Positions 49,939 through 60,700 of a stretch of 64,000 nt of DNA are shown piece by piece. This DNA is from Candidatus Woesearchaeota archaeon. GTDB lineage: Archaea > Nanoarchaeota > Nanoarchaeia > Woesearchaeales > JAGVZT01. Numbering within the stretch: position 1 is the stretch's first letter; the number at the start of each line of letters is the position of its first letter. Where the stretch lies: the NCBI GenBank assembly GCA_017608295.1, contig JAFCGF010000005.1, forward strand, positions 62,001 through 126,000. Direction: 5' to 3'. A model generated the notes under the pieces. The model saw nothing but the letters and a program-made list of their open reading frames with translations, ran no database searches and was not told the origin of the DNA. A program made the translations under genes and the position numbers.

Positions 49939-51381
49939 TCAATTATACGTGGTGATGATGAACTCTGCTGACTGAGTGCCACCTGCATATCCTTGGTAAA
50001 TAACTTGTATGAGCTTGATTTCATTCCCATCAGACAATACATCAGACTCTCCCGCTGTGAGTTGGCTTGTTGAAACTCCGTTGACCACGAACTTGGCCAC
50101 CCCTGTGTTGACGTACGTGAGAGTCACTTCGTAGCTGTTGCTTGTGACACTATATGTTCTCGTCTCACCCACCGAGATGGTGTCCGTTTTTGAGCCTGTT
50201 GGCTCTATGCAGGCGTCGCTTATGCATCTGCCGTCTTCTGAGCAAGCGCAATCCGCTGTGCAGCTCTCGCATCCCTCTCCTGAATCACATACGCCGTTCC
50301 CGCACCAGGTGACACATACTTCGTTCTCGCATTTCTCTGAGCTAGAGCATCCGCAGTCTGCAGTGCAGGTGTCACATTTTTCATCCTCCTCGCAGATGCC
50401 ATTTCCGCAGAAGTTCACGCAGACTGCGTTCTCGCATCTCTGGGTGTAGCTGCATCCGCAGTCTTCAGAGCAAGACTCGCAATCCTCGCTAGAATCGCAC
50501 CTGTCGTTTCCGCACCAGACCTCGCATTTTCCATCAGTACACCTGCCGAACTCTCCGCACCCGCAGTCCTGTTCGCAAGTTCCGCAGTTTTCCTCCAATT
50601 CGCAGATTTCATTCCCGCAGAACGTGATACATACTCCTGCCTGGCACCGCTCGAATGATTCGCACCCGCAGTCCGGCTTGCATGTGCCACAGTCCTCGTC
50701 CTCTTCGCAGATTCCGTTTCCGCACTTCAGCCTGCATTCGCCTTCGAAGCATTCAGTTTCACCTGTGCAACTCTCTCTGAGTTCTCCTTCGTAACCGCAG
50801 CTGTCCACCCAGTAGGCTTCGTTGTCCTTGCAGATGCCGTGGTCCTGTGGTGTTGCGCAATCTTCCCTGCATGTCTCGCAGCCCTCATTATCTTCGCAGA
50901 TTGCATTTCCACAGTAGGTTGTACAGATGCGCTCTTCGCAGCGCTCTATCTCTGAGCAGCCGCAGTCTGCTTCGCAGACCTCGCAATTCTCCTTATCTTC
51001 GCACTCTCCGTTCCCGCATCTCCATGTTTCTACAACATAGATTGGATTGGTGTCTCCTCCGAGAAAAACAGTCACGTTGCGCTCACCATCGCTCACTTCG
51101 ACTTTCCAGATGGGTTGCTCCACTACCTCTGCCCCATATGGGGTGAGGGAATCTTCTGTTACAGCAGTTTTTCCCGAGAGGTCTGCGTCCGGGTGCTGGC
51201 TGAGGAATTCCTCTACCTCTGGAATGGCTTTTACTGATTCCTTGAGCTCTTGCGCTGGCCTGATGTAGCCTAAGTATGCTATAAGAAGAATGGTGATGAC
51301 AGCAGCCACACCCATGCTGATGAGGAGGGTAGTTGAGCCTTTAGAATATCTCGCCTGCATTCTTTTTCTAGCTGCTTTCAT
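49939..51381 (-). CDS. membrane-anchored protein with seven CGNGxCE cysteine repeats
   Basis: 480 residues. One N-terminal helix (LLISMGVAAVITILLIAYLGYI) anchors it with the rest outside. From about residue 120 to 400, seven units of roughly 38 residues begin CGN (CGNGECEDKE, CGNAICEDNE, CGNGICEEDE and so on), each with about 8 Cys ending DCGC...C...C. The second unit is expanded by SCGYEGELRESCTGETEC. A C-terminal beta domain (TDTISVGETRTYSVTSNSYEV) completes it. Such repeats, known from archaeal and myxobacterial surface proteins, form a disulfide-rich rod. It probably has its own promoter near 51410-51420. Confidence 0.85.
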   Translation of the reverse strand: MKAARKRMQARYSKGSTTLLISMGVAAVITILLIAYLGYIRPAQELKESVKAIPEVEEFLSQHPDADLSGKTAVTEDSLTPYGAEVVEQPIWKVEVSDGERNVTVFLGGDTNPIYVVETWRCGNGECEDKENCEVCEADCGCSEIERCEERICTTYCGNAICEDNEGCETCREDCATPQDHGICKDNEAYWVDSCGYEGELRESCTGETECFEGECRLKCGNGICEEDEDCGTCKPDCGCESFERCQAGVCITFCGNEICELEENCGTCEQDCGCGEFGRCTDGKCEVWCGNDRCDSSEDCESCSEDCGCSYTQRCENAVCVNFCGNGICEEDEKCDTCTADCGCSSSEKCENEVCVTWCGNGVCDSGEGCESCTADCACSEDGRCISDACIEPTGSKTDTISVGETRTYSVTSNSYEVTLTYVNTGVAKFVVNGVSTSQLTAGESDVLSDGNEIKLIQVIYQGYAGGTQSAEFIITTYN

Positions 51382-51452
51382 GGGTCCGCTGTGAATAAAC
51401 CCTTTTCTCTTATTTATTTGTTCCCAATTCTTATTGTCTGCTCTGTCTCGGA

Positions 51453-51489
51453 AGCCTGCTCCCCTCGCACAGGGTAGGGGAAGCAGGCT
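51453..51489. repeat. 13-bp-stem hairpin in the intergenic region
   Basis: AGCCTGCTCCCCT (51453-51465) pairs with AGGGG-A-AGCAGGCT (51476-51489) with a single bulged A. AGCCTGCTC recurs at 51602-51610. The hairpin lies between two minus-strand genes and is not followed by a long T run on either strand; it may be an RNA 3' end or processing signal. Confidence 0.55.
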
Positions 51490-51506
51490 GAAGCGTAGTA
51501 GTGTGA

Positions 51507-51540
51507 GAAATAAAAAAGAGGGGGCTGCTTAAGCCCCCTT
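51507..51540 (-). terminator. hairpin plus T-tract terminator
   Basis: On the minus strand GGGGGCT-TAAGC-AGCCCCC (51538-51520) is a 7-bp GC-rich hairpin followed by TCTTTTTTATTTC. It lies about 100 nt past the LamG protein stop (51637) and insulates the Cys-rich gene. It has the same T-tract as the terminator at 9058-9092. The rest of the 51382-51636 gap holds nothing else recognised besides the 51453 hairpin. Confidence 0.7.
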
Positions 51541-51636
51541 ACAGGACCTCTCCTCAGGGGTTTATGCTTTCTGTGCTCACCTCTTATGCGTATGTTCAAT
51601 AAGCCTGCTCGCTTTTGCCAGGTTCCATTTCCTTCA

Positions 51637-53028
51637 TTAAGTGTCGTAATCGTCAATCTGCGCCAGCACTTCGTCATAGACTTCGATGTCTAGGAGCAGC
51701 TGCCCTTCCCAGACATAGACACTTGGCGCGAAGTCCGGCCAGTTCAGCAGGCTCTCGTCCTGCTCATAATAGTTGAAAAGCCAGGTGTGATTGCCCTCTA
51801 CATGAATCCTGTCGAATGTCGCGTTCCATAGCGTGCCGTTTGAGTCTGAGATGACCACAGGTGCATTTGAATAGGTGTTGCCGAGCCAGGCGGTGGAGTG
51901 AAAGATTGCAGCATCAATGATGTCCAGCGCAGCTGACTCATTAACAGCCGTCGTTTCTTTCTCTCCTAAGTTGAGATATTTGTCAAGCGAGTTGTTGTAG
52001 AGCTGCTCAATCTCAGCATCTGTGAGAGAACGGTTGTAAACGCGGAACTCGTCGATTGTGCCGTTGAAAAACATATAATTGCCGTTCCAATTGTTAACGG
52101 CACCGACCCACCAGTCTTTGTTTTGGCTAAAAAGAGTAATGGGATTCTCCCAAGTCACATTCCTCGGTTGTTTCACCCCATCGACGAAGATGTTCATCTG
52201 ACTATTATTTCTCATGAAGATTATATGGTGCCACAGTCCGTCATTGAGTTCAATATTATTGATCTCGATCGCTTCGCCATAATTCACCCACGGGTTCAAA
52301 TAAAATTTAATGTTCTTGTAAGTTATGTCCAGATAGCCCCAAATTGTATCGCGTTCATACATACCATAATTATTAGAGTAACCAAAGAAAGCGTGATTGT
52401 TTGACGTCGCAGAGGTGTTGAACCATAGTGATACAGCGAGCTCTGTAGATTCACTGAAATTATGGATTCTGTATCCTGAATTAATATAAGTATTGGAGAA
52501 GTTGTAGGCTTTGCCATATTTCCCGGTTACCCATTTCGCGTTGGCCCCGGGCGTAGTTCCACTATACTGTCCAGTCCTATCTTCAGCGCTCCTGTTAATA
52601 TCAAAGGGATAGTATAGCATAAGCTGCTCATCATATATCTCGCTGTTCAGCGTTTCATTGTCTGTGACGTCATAATCTGCTTCTATGCTGTTATTTGCGA
52701 CAAGTACGAAATCACTGCAGTTATTGTAATACATTGTGAGATTCCCCGTTAGACTCCCTGGCACGAGGATTTGCTTTCCGCAGAAGCCTCCTGTGCCGTT
52801 CACATGGATGGCGATTCCCTCGTCAGATATGTTGACAATTTCATGCCTGAATTTATAGTCGCGGTCCCACCAGACCGAAGATGCTACGGTGAATCCTTCA
52901 CCTGTTTCCTGCATTGACTGTTGTGGTGAATCCGGAGCAGCCACATAACCTACTCCCAATAAGCAGAGCAGGGCCAGCACTACCAGTGCCCCGATGATGC
53001 CATTCCTCAGCGCAGCTTTTCTGTCCAT
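51637..53028 (-). CDS. LamG-domain surface protein 1
   Basis: 463 residues from ATG 53028 (MDRKAALRNGIIGALVVLALLCLLGVGYVAA, a signal anchor); the frame is open to 53064 but overlaps the previous stop. After a short beta domain comes a LamG/concanavalin-like fold: MLYYPFDINRSAEDRTGQYSG, YGKAYNFSNTYIN, VSLWFNTS, GLWHHIIFMRNNSQMNIFVDG and GTIDEFRVYNRSLTDAEIEQLY, the full series of LamG strands. The C-terminal 60 residues (HTWLFNYYEQDESLLNWPDFAPSVYVWEG) resemble those of the next protein. It probably binds sugars outside the cell. Part of the gene is visibly AT-richer. Confidence 0.85.
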   Translation of the reverse strand: MDRKAALRNGIIGALVVLALLCLLGVGYVAAPDSPQQSMQETGEGFTVASSVWWDRDYKFRHEIVNISDEGIAIHVNGTGGFCGKQILVPGSLTGNLTMYYNNCSDFVLVANNSIEADYDVTDNETLNSEIYDEQLMLYYPFDINRSAEDRTGQYSGTTPGANAKWVTGKYGKAYNFSNTYINSGYRIHNFSESTELAVSLWFNTSATSNNHAFFGYSNNYGMYERDTIWGYLDITYKNIKFYLNPWVNYGEAIEINNIELNDGLWHHIIFMRNNSQMNIFVDGVKQPRNVTWENPITLFSQNKDWWVGAVNNWNGNYMFFNGTIDEFRVYNRSLTDAEIEQLYNNSLDKYLNLGEKETTAVNESAALDIIDAAIFHSTAWLGNTYSNAPVVISDSNGTLWNATFDRIHVEGNHTWLFNYYEQDESLLNWPDFAPSVYVWEGQLLLDIEVYDEVLAQIDDYDT

Positions 53029-53035
53029 TGTGTGT

Positions 53036-54751
53036 TCACTTGATTGTGTTGTTGATGAGAGCACTCACCTGACTTGTAATCTCGGATGCTTCAAGCGACG
53101 AGTTCTCCCAGATGATGACCGCATTAGTGTAATCGTCCCAGCCGGGCGTGCTTTCTCCATCTGTGATGTAGTTGAAAATCCAGTACTGGTCATCATACTC
53201 GAGCACCTTGTCCCAGCTTTCGAGCTCCTGTGAAGCGTCTGGATAGCGCGCGTACACTCTTTGGTCAGTGTAGGTGGTACCGTTTGCAGCGGCGCTGGCA
53301 GTGATGCCAGCTTCGATTGCGCTCTTGCCTTCCGATTCGTTGGCACTAGGTGGAGGATCATCAGACGCTGCTATAAACCCAAAAGGACCTCCGTGCCCAT
53401 GGCTGATATTCCCGGTGATGTAAGACATCTCTGAAGCGTTCAGGGTGCGGTTCCATAATGCAGCAAGGATAATCACACCGCCATATTCACTATATGGAAC
53501 GCTTAGCTGTTCTTGCGCACCTATGTGGAAGTATCTTGCTGTCTCAGTTGAGCTATATGATGTCGAACCCTTGGCGGTTCCATTGTAGTTTCCCCAGTAG
53601 TTGGAGCCATCATTTCCAGCAAAGAAACATCCGAAATTATCATTAGACACTGATGGATTAAACTCATGGGCCCATGCTTGCCCTAAGTCCTGAATCCCAT
53701 AGTTATTTGTATTATGAGATCTAAGTAGTGCTAAATTTTTTCCAGCAGATGCCCAGGTGACATCTTCTGCCCAATCGACAAGGACTCCACCTGGAGTCGT
53801 GTAATTTTTTTGGATGCACACTCCAAGTGTAAACACCGGGTCTGCGCTGCTTGACATCCTTGGAATGATGCTGCCTGAATCATACTTCGCCATCATATCG
53901 CCTGAAAAATTGATGGCCTGTTCAGCATATCCGTAATCGTCAGCGACCGCATAATCCTCGATTGCAGAGGTGTTGCCAATCCAGGTAAGATTCGCTTCCT
54001 TATACACAGCTTCCTCAGCAGGATGTGTGCTGTTGAGGTTGTACCACAACGCAATCCCTATGGAAACGTTCACATCCACTCCACTCCATTCAGGGTCAAG
54101 CTTGATAATCTTCTGCGGTGAAGAAAGGTCGCCCTTCCAGCACCACATCTCCCATTTCTTTGATGTGTCTGTGTCGCTGGGCACATATTCTACGAGGTAC
54201 TTTTGGCTGCCTTCAATGGTGTCAGTTCCTGCTGCGTAATACATGCCGTCGTGCCAACCAGTAGTGAGATGCGAGGTGACATCTTTCCATGCTTCATATG
54301 TGACTTCTTGAAGCTCTTGGGTGTAACGCGTATAGGTTCCGTTAGTGTCTTCGACTTCATAGGGGACATCCACAAGCATCTCCTCTGTGAACTCTTGCCA
54401 TCGTGCCATGCTGCCACTCTTCGGCTTCTCGTTGAACACGAAACCGCAGGTGAGCTGCTCAGGTGTGCCTGTATTCTCGACCGTTATCTCAGTTTTACAA
54501 GGTTGCTCTCCATGCGCCCTGAGGCACTTGAACGGGCTAGCAGTTACTTTCCAACCTCCATATTCCCAGTAACCATCCTCTCCGTCAAGGGTGTAGCCTG
54601 AGATGGCAGGCTCGTCTGCCCTCACCTGGGTGAAAACAACGATGAGGGAGAGAGCTACCGCTAGGAGCATGAGGCTGATGAGGCTTTTCTTACCACTTTG
54701 ACCCCAGGTCGTCAGCGCGCTTAGCCTTTTCTTGCCTTGTTTTGTGTTCAT
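53036..54751 (-). CDS. LamG-like surface protein 2
   Basis: 571 residues. A basic N-terminus and signal helix SLISLMLLAVALSLIVVFTQV precede about 220 residues of beta structure with three or four cysteines. A LamG-like region follows, ending YGGVIILAALWNRTLNASEMSYITGN, which parallels the EFRVYNRSLTDAEI strand of its neighbour. The C-terminal domain (YWIFNYITDGESTPGWDDYTNAVIIWEN) matches that of LamG protein 1, so the pair shares a common module. It lies 7 bp upstream of protein 1 and 3 bp after the 2096-aa gene, in one operon. Confidence 0.75.
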   Translation of the reverse strand: MNTKQGKKRLSALTTWGQSGKKSLISLMLLAVALSLIVVFTQVRADEPAISGYTLDGEDGYWEYGGWKVTASPFKCLRAHGEQPCKTEITVENTGTPEQLTCGFVFNEKPKSGSMARWQEFTEEMLVDVPYEVEDTNGTYTRYTQELQEVTYEAWKDVTSHLTTGWHDGMYYAAGTDTIEGSQKYLVEYVPSDTDTSKKWEMWCWKGDLSSPQKIIKLDPEWSGVDVNVSIGIALWYNLNSTHPAEEAVYKEANLTWIGNTSAIEDYAVADDYGYAEQAINFSGDMMAKYDSGSIIPRMSSSADPVFTLGVCIQKNYTTPGGVLVDWAEDVTWASAGKNLALLRSHNTNNYGIQDLGQAWAHEFNPSVSNDNFGCFFAGNDGSNYWGNYNGTAKGSTSYSSTETARYFHIGAQEQLSVPYSEYGGVIILAALWNRTLNASEMSYITGNISHGHGGPFGFIAASDDPPPSANESEGKSAIEAGITASAAANGTTYTDQRVYARYPDASQELESWDKVLEYDDQYWIFNYITDGESTPGWDDYTNAVIIWENSSLEASEITSQVSALINNTIK

Positions 54752-54754
54752 GGT

Positions 54755-57700
54755 TCATGTCACCTCGATAGTGAGTGTATCATTCGAAATGAGGCCACCT
54801 CTCTCCACTGTCGCTATGGTGTTGTAGGTGCCGCTCGATGAGTAGTTGTGGAGCACGATGATGACAGCGTGGTTATCGCTAGGAACTTCGAGTATCGAAC
54901 TCCGATTCTCTTCACCCGTGTCAAAGCTCCAGTTGACAGCGCTCACGCTGGCTGGGAAGGTATTCTTGATGAGGAATCTGAATTGCTGCTCTGTGCTATT
55001 GTCGTATGTATTCTTAAGCAGCGTTGCGTTCATGTCCGGCACTGAATAGTTCATTATCCGTTCATGGACTCCATACGCTGTTGTCGATGCAGTGAAGTTC
55101 ACCTCAAAATAACCTGTTTGTCCATAATCTTCCGCTCCAAACACTAGGATAGTCTCGTTCACAGTGAGATTGAAGAGAATCTCTCCGGCTGCCAAGTCGC
55201 TGTTGCCAAAATCTATTGTACAGTTGATATCGCTGACGTTCTTGGTGTACTGGTTATTAAGCCAGAACCTGAACGTCTGAGTATAGTTGGTTGAGTCAAT
55301 CGCCCCGTATGCCGAAGTGTTCAGGGATTGGATGTCTATTACGAGTTCTGAAGATGCCACCAGGTCATCCTGGGTGGCGTTGACTTTCAGAGTCTTTGAA
55401 CCTGGGGTAGTGTAATTATGGTAGAAGAACACGAAAAGGTCCTCGCCTGAGGAGAGGTTGAAGCTTATATTGCTCTCTACCGATAGACTGTCGTCTGTGT
55501 CTACTGTCCAGTTGACATTGGGCACTGTCGTTCCGTTGTCATTTTCTATGCTGAACATGACTGTCCTGCCAAGGATTTCGTCGCTATAGAGCTCGTCGGG
55601 TGTCGAGACATCAATGACAGGCAGTTCCACATTGTTGACAGTGATGATAACTTCTTCTGAATCTTTCATGAGGTCATCGTCCGCTGTGATAGTGAACGAG
55701 TGGGTGCCGCTGTTCGTGTAGTTGGCGTACCAGAGTATGCTGGTGCCGTTCTGCACCCAGAGCGTCGAGTTATCAGTGATGTTGAGCGTATCATTTTCCC
55801 CGTCGGCCACATGGATTACTGCGTATTGCCCTTCATATATGGTAAGATTCTCCGCTTGGATGACCGGCGGGGTTTCAGGGCTGTAGTAGACTGCCAAGGA
55901 CGCGTTAATCCTGCCGTCAGCTCCTGTTACGGTGATGGGATAGTTGCAGTCTAGGTCAGTGCAGCTCATCACGTAGTCCTGCATCGTGAAGTTGAGCGCA
56001 GGGGTGAGGTAGCTGACCTCTAATGAGTCGAGTATGAATTTCGTCTGGTTCCATGGGGTTGAGAAGTTCACCCGTATCTGGCAGTATCCCTGCGTGTCTG
56101 CAGTGCAGTCTTCCAGGGCATAGCGAAGGTAAAGTGTGATGTCCACATCTTCAATTTCATAATCTGGGACGCTCCTTGCCCACCAGTCGTTGACGTAGAT
56201 TTCCGTGGAGATTGGTTCAGGATAATGACCTGCGTCGCAATAGTGCGTAGCGTTGAGCTGCGTCGTGCTGTTCTCGCATCTGGCAGGGAGTGTATTGCAG
56301 ACGCAAGTGTGATTAACGAAAGTCTCATTCTCCCAGTAGTTGCAGGCAGGGTCGCAGCTCAGATGGTCACAGGTATAGGTGAGCGGGTTGCCAGTGGAGG
56401 TGTTGCAGTATTCATACCCTGCGCAGTCGTCAGTGCGGCCGCATTCCAGCACAAGGTAGTTTTCTGAAGTGTCACCAGGTATGCATCCAGTATTATTTGC
56501 ATTGTAGTATGTGGAAGTGGTCTCGTTCTTGCAGCGTTCTAAGGTATAGGGGCCGAAACCCACCTGGTAAGCTGAAGTGTGACTGTCCATGCACCAGATT
56601 TCTTTTGTAGTAATTGAACTGGAGCTCGATGAATAGCTAATCTTTACGTCATCCTCTTCTACATCTTCAATGGAGCTGTCTCCACAGGGAGCGGCATCGC
56701 AGGAATATGTTGGATCTCCATCTGATTCAGCGAAACCATCTATGTAATTGGGGCTGCATTCTCCACCGACCTGTACAGTTTTGCATTCCATATTAGTATA
56801 ATAATATGAATTGCTCGTCAGCAGGTAGGCTTCTGTGAAGTTGTCGTTGTCAGCATCGTAGTATTTCCAGTTGTTTGCCGATGGGCAATAGGGTCCAAAA
56901 TAGCCCTTCCACACGCCGTTTGCGCAAGAATGAGTATTCCAGTCTTCCCAATCCCACACCGTGCACCATGCACTCTGTGGCTCAAACCCCTCGGTCTCGA
57001 ACTCTTTGACTTCGACTATCGTCGCGTTGATGTCAGTGACGCTCTGGTTGCCCACGCTGAGCGCTGCATAGGTGATGATAGCGTCTTTTGGGATGGAGAG
57101 GAAGAATGTCTCAGAGTCGTTGTTAAGAATCCAGGTGCCGTTCTGTGTGGTGTCGTTGAATTCGTCTAGGATGAAATGCTGCTCGTGCAGCTCTCCCGGA
57201 AGCGTGTAGTCAATCCCGTCGTCTCCGAAGTCCACTGTGATGTTGTTAGGATAGCTTATGCTTTCAAGGAACCGGACTTCGCTCTCATACAATGCCTGGG
57301 AAGCCCATTCTCCGTTGATGTAGCGATAATACCACCTCGTAGCATTATCATTGTTGGTACTATTGACAAAGTCACTGATATCGTCCACCTGCAGGGAGAA
57401 GTGCGTGCTGTTCGTCGGCCAGAGCGGGTCTTCAGTGTACAAGTCGAAGTAGAGGTCTTTGTAGGTATCAAAAAATGGTGGAACATTACTGGTCACGACT
57501 TCATACAGGTCTGTGTTGTAGTTGTACATGGCAAACCTGCCGTTCCCCTGCGCGTACACCCTTGCTCGAAGGCGGACGATAAGATGGCCCGGGCTTGCAG
57601 GAACTGTGAGGTTGCTGAGCTCTACGATAGCTCCTGTAGCGTTTCCTGCTGAATAGTATGATGACCAGTTGCCATCTGCAGTGAGATTCGCCCAAATCTC

Positions 57701-60700
57701 TCCCTCGTTGGCTTCAATAACTGTCGCGTTCGGTGCCTGGTAGTCTGGAGTGGTGTCGTAATCGTGCGGGAAGCCGCTCAGGTAAAGCTCTGCTGTCCAG
57801 ACACGGCTCTGGTTCGAGATGTTGATACCTAATGAATGGCTCTCAGTATCGGTGTAGTTGAGCGTCTGGATTGATTCTGTGTCGTTGAATGTTGTGAGAT
57901 TAGTAGTGTCCCAGCGGAAGATTTCCACAGTGACAAGTTGAGAATCTCTGAGTTGTCCATCAGATACTGAAGCAAGTACTTCATATGTTCCTGATGAATT
58001 GCCTTCTGTAGTGACCCACCTAGCATTGTCTAGGATTGGAGATGTAAATGAGTAGGTCAAATAATCATCATTAGGGTCGGATGCACTTCTTCCTAAATCG
58101 ATAGTATCGCCTTCTATCGCCTTTACATCCTGAATGAAGGGGAGTTCTGGTTTTTGATTCTGGGTGTCTAATGCTGTAATGCTCGATGAGCTGCTAGTCA
58201 TGATGCGGAAGCCGTGCATTGCTTCTCGCATCATCTCTGGGACTGGTTTTTCAGGTACATGAGTAAATACACCATACACTCTGCCTGTAAGCGGGTCAAA
58301 AGGAATGCTTTCTCCTTGAGATGTCAGGACACCATATTCCTGATATGCTTCAGCGACCATGGTTGGATTGTTGATTATGCTGTCATGTTTTACGATAATT
58401 TCAGCATATCCATCACCATCTACGTCTGCGATAGCAGGAGAGCTCCATACACTCCCTGACAAGGTCCATCTCCACTCTTCCATGCAAGTGGATGTTCCGT
58501 CGTAGCTGATAGCATAGACTGTTCCGCTCTTAACACCAAAGATGACTTCATTAGTATCGTCGTTGTCAATATCAGCGATGACTGGGGAAGCGTATATTTC
58601 ATCCATGTCGCCTCCATCAGTGAACTCACAGAGCTTTGTCATATCCGAATCGAGGATGACAATTTTTCCGCCATAGGGCGCCCCCCAATAGTCCCCATAG
58701 AATTTGCTCACAAGGTTGCGGTTTTCTCCAGTGACGATTTCGTAATCACTATTGTCACCGTCAAGATCGCCAATGGCAGGATCAACATTAGCAAACCATT
58801 CGTGTGAATAATTCCCCTGGATGTTTCCGTCTTTGTCTACCTTCCAAGTGTAATTACCCCAGGTGAATCCTGTGCTATTACATGTAAGATCACATTCATC
58901 TGATGCTGTTGTGTAGATAATGTCAACTGTGCCGTCTTTATCAACATCCGCAACTGCAGGGGTATCAAAGAGCTGGCGTTCGTGCATATACCAATACAGC
59001 TCACTGCCATCATTATCAAGGACAAGTAAGCCTGAGACACTCGGACTGACAATCTCGAGTTCGTCATCTTCATCAAGATTCGCAAATGCCAATGTGCCTT
59101 CAGGACCCATGCTCTGGGCATACCATGATTCGGTTTCCTTCGCATTCTTGTCGAGGACGTACACATGGGATGTGAATTGCGTGATGTAAGCCATATCTGC
59201 GAATACCACCTCTAGCTCGCCATTATTGTCAAGGTCAACCATTGATACACTTTGGATGGAGCCTTTGATTGGGGAGTCGCCTGCGATGAGCTTGTCGTTG
59301 ACAACATACGGGCTCTCCCAGCCCGGAGCTGGTCTTCCATCCTTAGCGTTAAGCACAAACACTTGTCCTGAAGACGTACTAAACGCTACCTCCGGGATGT
59401 TGTCATCATTGATTATGTCTGCAACTTCAGGAGCCCCCCAGATGGAATCTACCTGGATACCGTCGCTTTCTGTGGGAAAGTGCCACATTCGTCTCCAGGT
59501 GCCATCTGACTCACGATTGAGAGCATAGATAACATCATCACCATGCAGTGTAGGTGCTGAAGCAGTGATGATTATCTCATTCACTCCGTCGTTGTCTATA
59601 TCAGCTGCGACTGGTGAATCTAGGAATACAGTGCTGTCTGCTGCCTCATCATAGGACCAAGCTTCTTCTATGCCGCTGGTTGATGATAAATCGCCTCGCA
59701 TAAGTGTGAATCCTGTGCGTTGATGATTATGACGGTATGTGTCCCAGTCGCAATGTGGACCTTTTGGGTCGTACATGTCCTGAATATACTCACTAGGATA
59801 ATCATCAACAAGATTAATGATGCCTTGTTTTCTGTAGATGTCACAAAGCGCGCATTCGTATTTTTTGTAATCAGGGCCCTGCTCCATCCATTTTTTGAAG
59901 AATTTAAGAATGTCCGTTGGGGCCTCGTCACGCATAAGTTCCCATGTTTTTTCGGCTTCACCATGAATCCAATCATCATCACTACTAGGATAACTGTCCT
60001 GACTGTCTGGACTGTCGGCTATGTCCCAGAGGATTTTAATTGTCGTTAATTCATAATCTTGAGCTTTTTCAGGTTGATAACCATTGACTGTAGCATCTTC
60101 GAAATGTATGTTAGTTATTCCAAAGCCCCCTTGATTAGCTGAGGTTCCGAGAAGCTTGACTGAGTAATAATGGTCATTGTCTCTCGCTGCAAGTGGGAGA
60201 TACGTCGCAAATCCTTCTTCATAAGCACATCGTGAAGGAGAGCCACATCCTTGCACATCAAAGAAAGGCACATTCCAAGAAGGTTCGACCGATATGCTTT
60301 CAAAGGGTGCATCAAGGCTGTGGCCGCCCGAATATGTCTGCAGAGGGTAAGGGTAAAAATGGTCCATTACAAAGTGTGAATATTCATGAAGTGGAGCGTC
60401 GTGCTGCGCTGAACCTTTATTTATCACTATTCGTTCAATGTCAGGTCGATAATAATTTGTTAATTCGGGAAACGGGGCAAAGATGTTACATTTTGCCTGA
60501 TTCCATTCATCACCCGTAGAACCATCTGAATCTCTATCTGAATTTTCACTGTCTTCAAATTGAGTTAGATAGTCATACATCTCCCCTAGATTCTGTAGCA
60601 TCTCAATTGCGTCAACATCTGCAAAATCCCAATCTGACGGGTCCGAGTTTAGAACAGGTGACACTTCATCGCAGAGTGGAGAATACACTATTTCGACTTC

